Assembly: GCA_015493405.1 (NCBI GenBank)
Contig: WGDF01000269.1
Coordinates: 1-8,495 of the forward strand
Length of the DNA stretch: 8,495 nucleotides
From: Flavobacteriaceae bacterium
GTDB taxonomy: Bacteria; Bacteroidota; Bacteroidia; Flavobacteriales; Flavobacteriaceae
Direction: 5' to 3'
Under the pieces are notes generated by a model. It saw only the letters and a list, made by a program, of their open reading frames with translations. It had not been told where the DNA came from and did not search any database. The position numbers and the translations under genes were made by a program. Positions 5,632 through 8,495 of the stretch are shown here, piece after piece. Position 1 is the first letter of the stretch. Every line of letters starts with the position of its first letter.

Positions 5632-6525
5632 ATGCAAACAATTTTACAAGTGTCGGAACTCACTAAAAAATTTGGTCGTTTAACGGCGGTCAATCATTTG
5701 AGTTTCAAAATTCAAAAAGGTCGGGTTTACGGACTTTTAGGCCCCAATGGGAGTGGTAAATCTACAACTTTGGGTATGATTTTAAATGTGGTCAATAAAA
5801 CAGCCGGCCAATTTGAATGGTTTGAAGGCCAATTAACAACTGCTGAAGCCCTCAAACGTATCGGAGCAATAATAGAACGCCCCAATTTTTATCCCTATAT
5901 GTCGGCTTATCAAAATTTGGAATTGGTCTGTAAAATTAAAGAAATACCGACAGATACAATTGCTGAAAAATTGGATTTGGTGGGTTTGTCCGATCGACAA
6001 CAAGATAAATTCAAGACTTATTCTCTGGGAATGAAACAACGTTTGGCCATTGCTTCCGCCTTACTCAATAATCCTGAAATGCTGATTTTAGACGAACCGA
6101 CTAATGGCTTGGATCCTAAAGGAATTCACGAAATCAGGAGTATCATTAAAAATATTGCCGCTCAAGGCACGACTATTATTTTGGCTTCTCACTTGTTGGA
6201 TGAGGTTGAAAAAGTATGTGATTATGTCATTATTTTACAAAAAGGTCAAAAGATTTTTGAAGGGAATGTTGCCGATATGAGCATTCAGAATAATTGGTTT
6301 GAAATAGAAGCAGACAATCTTAAAAGACTTGAAGAACTGCTTCAAGAATATTCGGAAATTAAGTCGGTTAAAATACAAGGGAAAAGGATCAAGGTTTTGC
6401 CCCGAAATAAGGATTTGTCAGGGAAAGACCTCAATAAGTATTTAGCTGGAAATAATTTATATGTTGATAGTATTGTTAAAAAGCAGCCACGCTTGGAAGA
6501 TGAATTTTTAAAAATTACAGAATGA
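5632..6525 (+). CDS. ABC-2 type exporter ATP-binding protein
   Basis: This 297-residue ATPase drives an ABC exporter at the inner membrane. All nucleotide-binding motifs are present: Walker A GPNGSGKST (37-45), signature YSLGMKQR (130-137, in the LGMKQR form common in BcrA-like ATPases), Walker B LILDEP (151-156), D-loop GLDP and H-loop H187 in LASHLLDE. The segment IIERPNFYPYMSAYQNL (81-97) is typical of the BcrA/NatA subgroup and has glutamate near the Q-loop position. Residues from about 215 form a C-terminal extension of unknown role. The stop codon overlaps the next start by 4 bases (ATGA), so ATPase and permease are coupled. The gene begins 57 bases after the FtsX-type permease. The substrate is unknown; antimicrobial-peptide export or resistance, sodium export and lipid transport are all possible. 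Confidence 0.92.
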   Translation: MQTILQVSELTKKFGRLTAVNHLSFKIQKGRVYGLLGPNGSGKSTTLGMILNVVNKTAGQFEWFEGQLTTAEALKRIGAIIERPNFYPYMSAYQNLELVCKIKEIPTDTIAEKLDLVGLSDRQQDKFKTYSLGMKQRLAIASALLNNPEMLILDEPTNGLDPKGIHEIRSIIKNIAAQGTTIILASHLLDEVEKVCDYVIILQKGQKIFEGNVADMSIQNNWFEIEADNLKRLEELLQEYSEIKSVKIQGKRIKVLPRNKDLSGKDLNKYLAGNNLYVDSIVKKQPRLEDEFLKITE

Positions 6526-7364
6526 AAAATACAATCAGACTCTTAAATATAGAATTTTACAAAATTAAACATCATAAGTTGAGTCGTATTTTGTTTTTGA
6601 CTTATTTTATCTTGTTGAGTGCTATTGCTTTGATCGCTGCTGTTAAGTTTAAAGTCGGGAGACTTGAGATTAATTTGGCAGATCAGGGTATTTTTAACTT
6701 TCCATATATCTGGCATTTCAATACTTGGGTGGCAGACTTTTTGACTTTTTTTCTGGCCATTATTGTCGTTTCAATGGTTACTAATGAATTTACCTACAGA
6801 ACGGTCAAACAGAATTTAATTGACGGCATGACCAAAAAGGAATTTGTGTTATCAAAATTTTATTTTTTGGTGGTTTTATCTCTGTTAGCCACGTTCTTTG
6901 TATTTGTTATCAGTTTAATTTTAGGTTTGATTTATTCCGATTTTACCAGTGGCGGTATCATTTTTAAACAAACTTATTTTTTAGGGGCATTTTTTCTCAA
7001 ACTTTTAGGCATTTTTAGTTTTATTATGTTTTTAGGTTTTTTATTTAGACGTTCGGCTATTGCTTTGGGTTTCTTTTTTATTTGGATGATTATAGAAGGA
7101 ATATTTTACGCCGTTTTGCGATGGAAACTACTGAATGAAGAAATTGCAGATAAGATTTCTCATTTTTTCCCCTATGCCGCCATTAGAAATTTATTGCCAC
7201 AACCTATTACACGCTTAAGCGCTGCTAAAAACATAGGTAAGCAAATCGGTGAAAATATGGGACAATTTGAAGGACTTCCTTTGAGTCGTTTCTTAATCGT
7301 ATTGGCTTGGATTGGCATTTTTGTCTATGCATCTTATCGAATGTTAAAAAAAAGAGATTTATAG
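6522..7364 (+). CDS. ABC-2 family membrane permease
   Basis: The 280-residue protein has about six hydrophobic segments, near 24-42, 68-86, 113-137, 152-173, 178-198 and 256-273. The segment NEFTYRTVKQNLIDGMTKKEFVLSK (88-112) between helices 2 and 3 is the family's hallmark and probably forms the coupling helix that meets the ATPase. The start overlaps the ATPase stop by 4 bases, so the two form one exporter. The protein ends with a basic tail (KKRDL). A consensus promoter and an intrinsic terminator follow the stop. The substrate cannot be inferred. Confidence 0.88.
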   Translation: MKNTIRLLNIEFYKIKHHKLSRILFLTYFILLSAIALIAAVKFKVGRLEINLADQGIFNFPYIWHFNTWVADFLTFFLAIIVVSMVTNEFTYRTVKQNLIDGMTKKEFVLSKFYFLVVLSLLATFFVFVISLILGLIYSDFTSGGIIFKQTYFLGAFFLKLLGIFSFIMFLGFLFRRSAIALGFFFIWMIIEGIFYAVLRWKLLNEEIADKISHFFPYAAIRNLLPQPITRLSAAKNIGKQIGENMGQFEGLPLSRFLIVLAWIGIFVYASYRMLKKRDL

Positions 7365-7372
7365 TTAAATCC

Positions 7373-7403
7373 TTTGATTTTAATTTTAGAAAAATTATAT
7401 TTG
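7373..7403 (+). promoter_or_regulatory. Full-consensus Bacteroidota promoter (TTTG-N19-TATATTTG)
   Basis: TTTG at 7373-7376 and TATATTTG at 7396-7403 are separated by exactly 19 bases, matching the -33/-7 consensus TTTG-N19-TAnnTTTG for the primary sigma factor of Bacteroidota. It is the only site in the window where I found both boxes at this spacing. It begins 9 bases after the ABC permease stop and fires away from it. Transcription should start around 7408-7411. Confidence 0.65.
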
Positions 7404-7408
7404 CTAGG

Positions 7409-7491
7409 TTTATTAATTTAGCTTTTTATTTTTTAAATTTATTATTATAAAATGAGCTAAGAAGTATTTGAAAATCAGTACTTCTTTTTTT
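7409..7491 (+). ncRNA. Candidate small RNA between a consensus promoter and a terminator
   Basis: The predicted transcript of roughly 80 nt lies between the promoter at 7373-7403 and the T-tract ending at 7491. It has no usable ORF: its one ATG (7452-7454) is followed by a single sense codon and then TAA. A first hairpin can form between 7418-7429 and 7447-7460: two runs of six pairs, TTAGCT with AGCTAA and TTTTAT with ATAAAA, with a 2-base bulge at 7453-7454 and a 17-base loop. The second hairpin is the terminator and shares bases 7459-7460 with the first. The start site is approximate. It could instead be a terminated leader for the downstream gene, or only the 3' UTR of the ABC operon. Confidence 0.35.
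7459..7491 (+). terminator. Intrinsic terminator
   Basis: AAGAAGTATT (7459-7468) pairs with AGTACTTCTT (7477-7486), including one G-T pair, around an 8-base loop. A T-run continues to 7491. It would end transcripts from the ABC exporter genes and from the consensus promoter at 7373-7403. No equivalent T-run lies on the other strand, so it is one-directional. Confidence 0.75.
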
Positions 7492-7527
7492 AATTTAAAA
7501 GCAGACAATCAAAAAAATGAAACCGGC

Positions 7528-7598
7528 ATGATTTAAATAATCATTGAATACACAAAGCTTGTTCCCATTTAGTGGGGAGAAATGATTATTTTAATCAT
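7528..7598. repeat. Two copies of a 17-bp dyad, ATGATT-N5-AATCAT, 54 bp apart
   Basis: ATGATT-N5-AATCAT occurs at 7528-7544 and again at 7582-7598, with different 5-base centres (TAAAT and ATTTT). Because each copy is itself a dyad, the pair also reads as an 18-base inverted repeat (7528-7545 with 7581-7598, 17 of 18 paired) around a 35-base loop. The centre-to-centre distance is close to five helical turns. The second copy ends 7 bases before the TATATTTG box at 7606-7613 and so covers its -33 region. This looks like a pair of binding sites for one dimeric regulator. A less likely alternative is a long RNA hairpin with the small inner stem CCCA/TGGG (7564-7567 with 7573-7576). Confidence 0.55.
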
Positions 7599-7605
7599 CA
7601 AGGGT

Positions 7606-7613
7606 TATATTTG
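7606..7613 (+). promoter_or_regulatory. -7 promoter box (TATATTTG) for the secreted-protein gene
   Basis: TATATTTG matches TAnnTTTG exactly and ends 29 bases before the ATG at 7643, giving a leader of about 23 bases. No TTTG lies 19 bases upstream; that position is occupied by the second dyad, as expected for a promoter needing an activator or controlled by a repressor. Confidence 0.5.
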
Positions 7614-7642
7614 ACCTTAATATAAAAATACAAAATAAACAG

Positions 7643-8495
7643 ATGAAAAAAAATATATTATTCTTCTTTTTAATAGGAATTATTTCAACCGGTCAAGCGC
7701 AATATGAAGCAGCACATTGGTTTTTCGGTTACCACGCGGGCTTGGATTTTACAACCGGCGCACCTGCGCCCGAAACAGGAGCGCAGATAAATACTGAAGA
7801 AGGTTGCTCATCAATTTCCAATGCATGTGGAGATTTATTACTCTACACCGACGGTGTAACGGTTTGGAACGCCAATCATCAAATTATGCTAAATGGAACA
7901 GATTTGAATGGTAATGCCTCTTCAACGCAATCCGGTATTGTGGTACCTAAGCCTGATGATAATTATACTTATTATGTTTTCACGGTTGATGAAGCTTTTT
8001 CGGCACCATCAACTAAAGGTTTGCAATATTCAGTTGTTGACATGCACTTGGATGGCGGATTAGGCGGTATTGTCAGCGGTCAAAAAAATATTCGGTTGGT
8101 TCAAAAGGCAAGTGAGAAAGTAACAGCAGTTATGGGCGCAGATGGTAATTCCGTCTGGGTTATTACTTTGGCGCCGCCAACAACGGCTACCACGGAACCT
8201 TATCCCACTACAGGTTCTAATATGAACACTTTTTACGCCTTTAAAATAGATCAGACGGGCGTTCAAATGAACGCCACTGTTTCAACTTTGTCCCTTAATA
8301 TTTCATATGGAATCGGTTATATGAAAGTTTCCCCGGACGGTACAAAATTAGCCGTGGCCAATGCCAAGGACAATACAGCTTATTTGCTGGATTTTGATGA
8401 TGCTACGGGTGTGGTAAGTAACCCTGTTTCTCTGCGTTTGGACCAAGGAAATGATTCGCCTTATGGCTTGGAATTTTCTCCGGATAGTTCTAAAC
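7643..8495 (+). CDS. Secreted beta-propeller-like protein, probably a type IX secretion substrate (3' end outside window)
   Basis: An ATG at 7643 opens a frame of 284 residues with no stop before the window edge. Residues 1-19 form a signal peptide (MKKNILFFFLIGIISTGQA, cleavage before QYEA). The mature start has the pattern WFFGYHAGLDF (26-36), EEGCSSIS (52-59) and LLLYTDGVTVWNANHQIM (65-82), then VVPKPDDNYTYYVFTVD (100-116). I know this pattern from large Bacteroidota surface proteins ending in a gliding-motility-associated or type B C-terminal sorting domain. KVSPDGTKLAVAN (228-240) and LEFSPDSSK (276-284) resemble propeller-blade repeats. The sorting domain would lie beyond this window, so secretion by the type IX system is inferred. 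Its bases look more GC-rich than those of its neighbours. Function is unknown; such proteins are often adhesins or cell-surface components. Confidence 0.8.
   Translation, partial: MKKNILFFFLIGIISTGQAQYEAAHWFFGYHAGLDFTTGAPAPETGAQINTEEGCSSISNACGDLLLYTDGVTVWNANHQIMLNGTDLNGNASSTQSGIVVPKPDDNYTYYVFTVDEAFSAPSTKGLQYSVVDMHLDGGLGGIVSGQKNIRLVQKASEKVTAVMGADGNSVWVITLAPPTTATTEPYPTTGSNMNTFYAFKIDQTGVQMNATVSTLSLNISYGIGYMKVSPDGTKLAVANAKDNTAYLLDFDDATGVVSNPVSLRLDQGNDSPYGLEFSPDSSK

Noticed and set aside
7528..7598. The inverted repeat read as a miniature transposable element
   Set aside because: No target-site duplication is visible at the ends and the unit is only about 70 bases. The internal symmetry of each arm fits paired regulator sites better.
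8060..8266. Minus-strand frame opposite the secreted-protein gene
   Set aside because: It is antisense to a continuous coding frame with clear family patterns and has no recognisable content.

Overview
The window looks like a chromosomal segment of a Flavobacteriia-type Bacteroidota. It is AT-rich, its promoter-like boxes fit TAnnTTTG, Shine-Dalgarno sequences are weak or absent, and the right edge carries a secreted protein of the kind usually exported by the type IX secretion system. No tRNA, rRNA, CRISPR array, insertion sequence or phage gene was found.

Left region (1-2853, all minus strand). The transcription order is methylmalonyl-CoA epimerase, a Fur-family metal regulator whose start overlaps the epimerase stop, a cation diffusion facilitator (CDF) transporter with an N-terminal HMA-like domain, a small secreted or outer-membrane protein, and an AraC-type regulator with its own N-terminal CxxC metal-binding domain, cut off by the window edge. 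From the Fur gene on, this reads as a metal sensing and efflux module. The 238-base gap between the Fur gene and the transporter holds two perfect 15-bp palindromes of 7-1-7 form on either side of a promoter-like box.

Middle region (2993-7364, all plus strand). A patatin-like phospholipase is followed by rbfA (ribosome maturation), an FtsX/LolE-type permease starting at TTG, and an ABC exporter pair whose ATPase and ABC-2 permease genes overlap by 4 bases. The FtsX permease and the following ATPase belong to different ABC classes and are probably not partners.

Right region (7365-8495). A 278-base gap separates the ABC pair from a truncated gene for a secreted beta-propeller-like protein. It contains the only full-consensus Bacteroidota promoter I found (TTTG-N19-TATATTTG). 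About 90 bases downstream is a good intrinsic terminator with no ORF between, which suggests a small RNA of roughly 80 nt. After this come two copies of a 17-bp dyad (ATGATT-N5-AATCAT) with centres 54 bp apart, the second just upstream of another promoter-like box. The most original material in the window is in this gap and in the gap downstream of the Fur gene; the genes themselves belong to known families.
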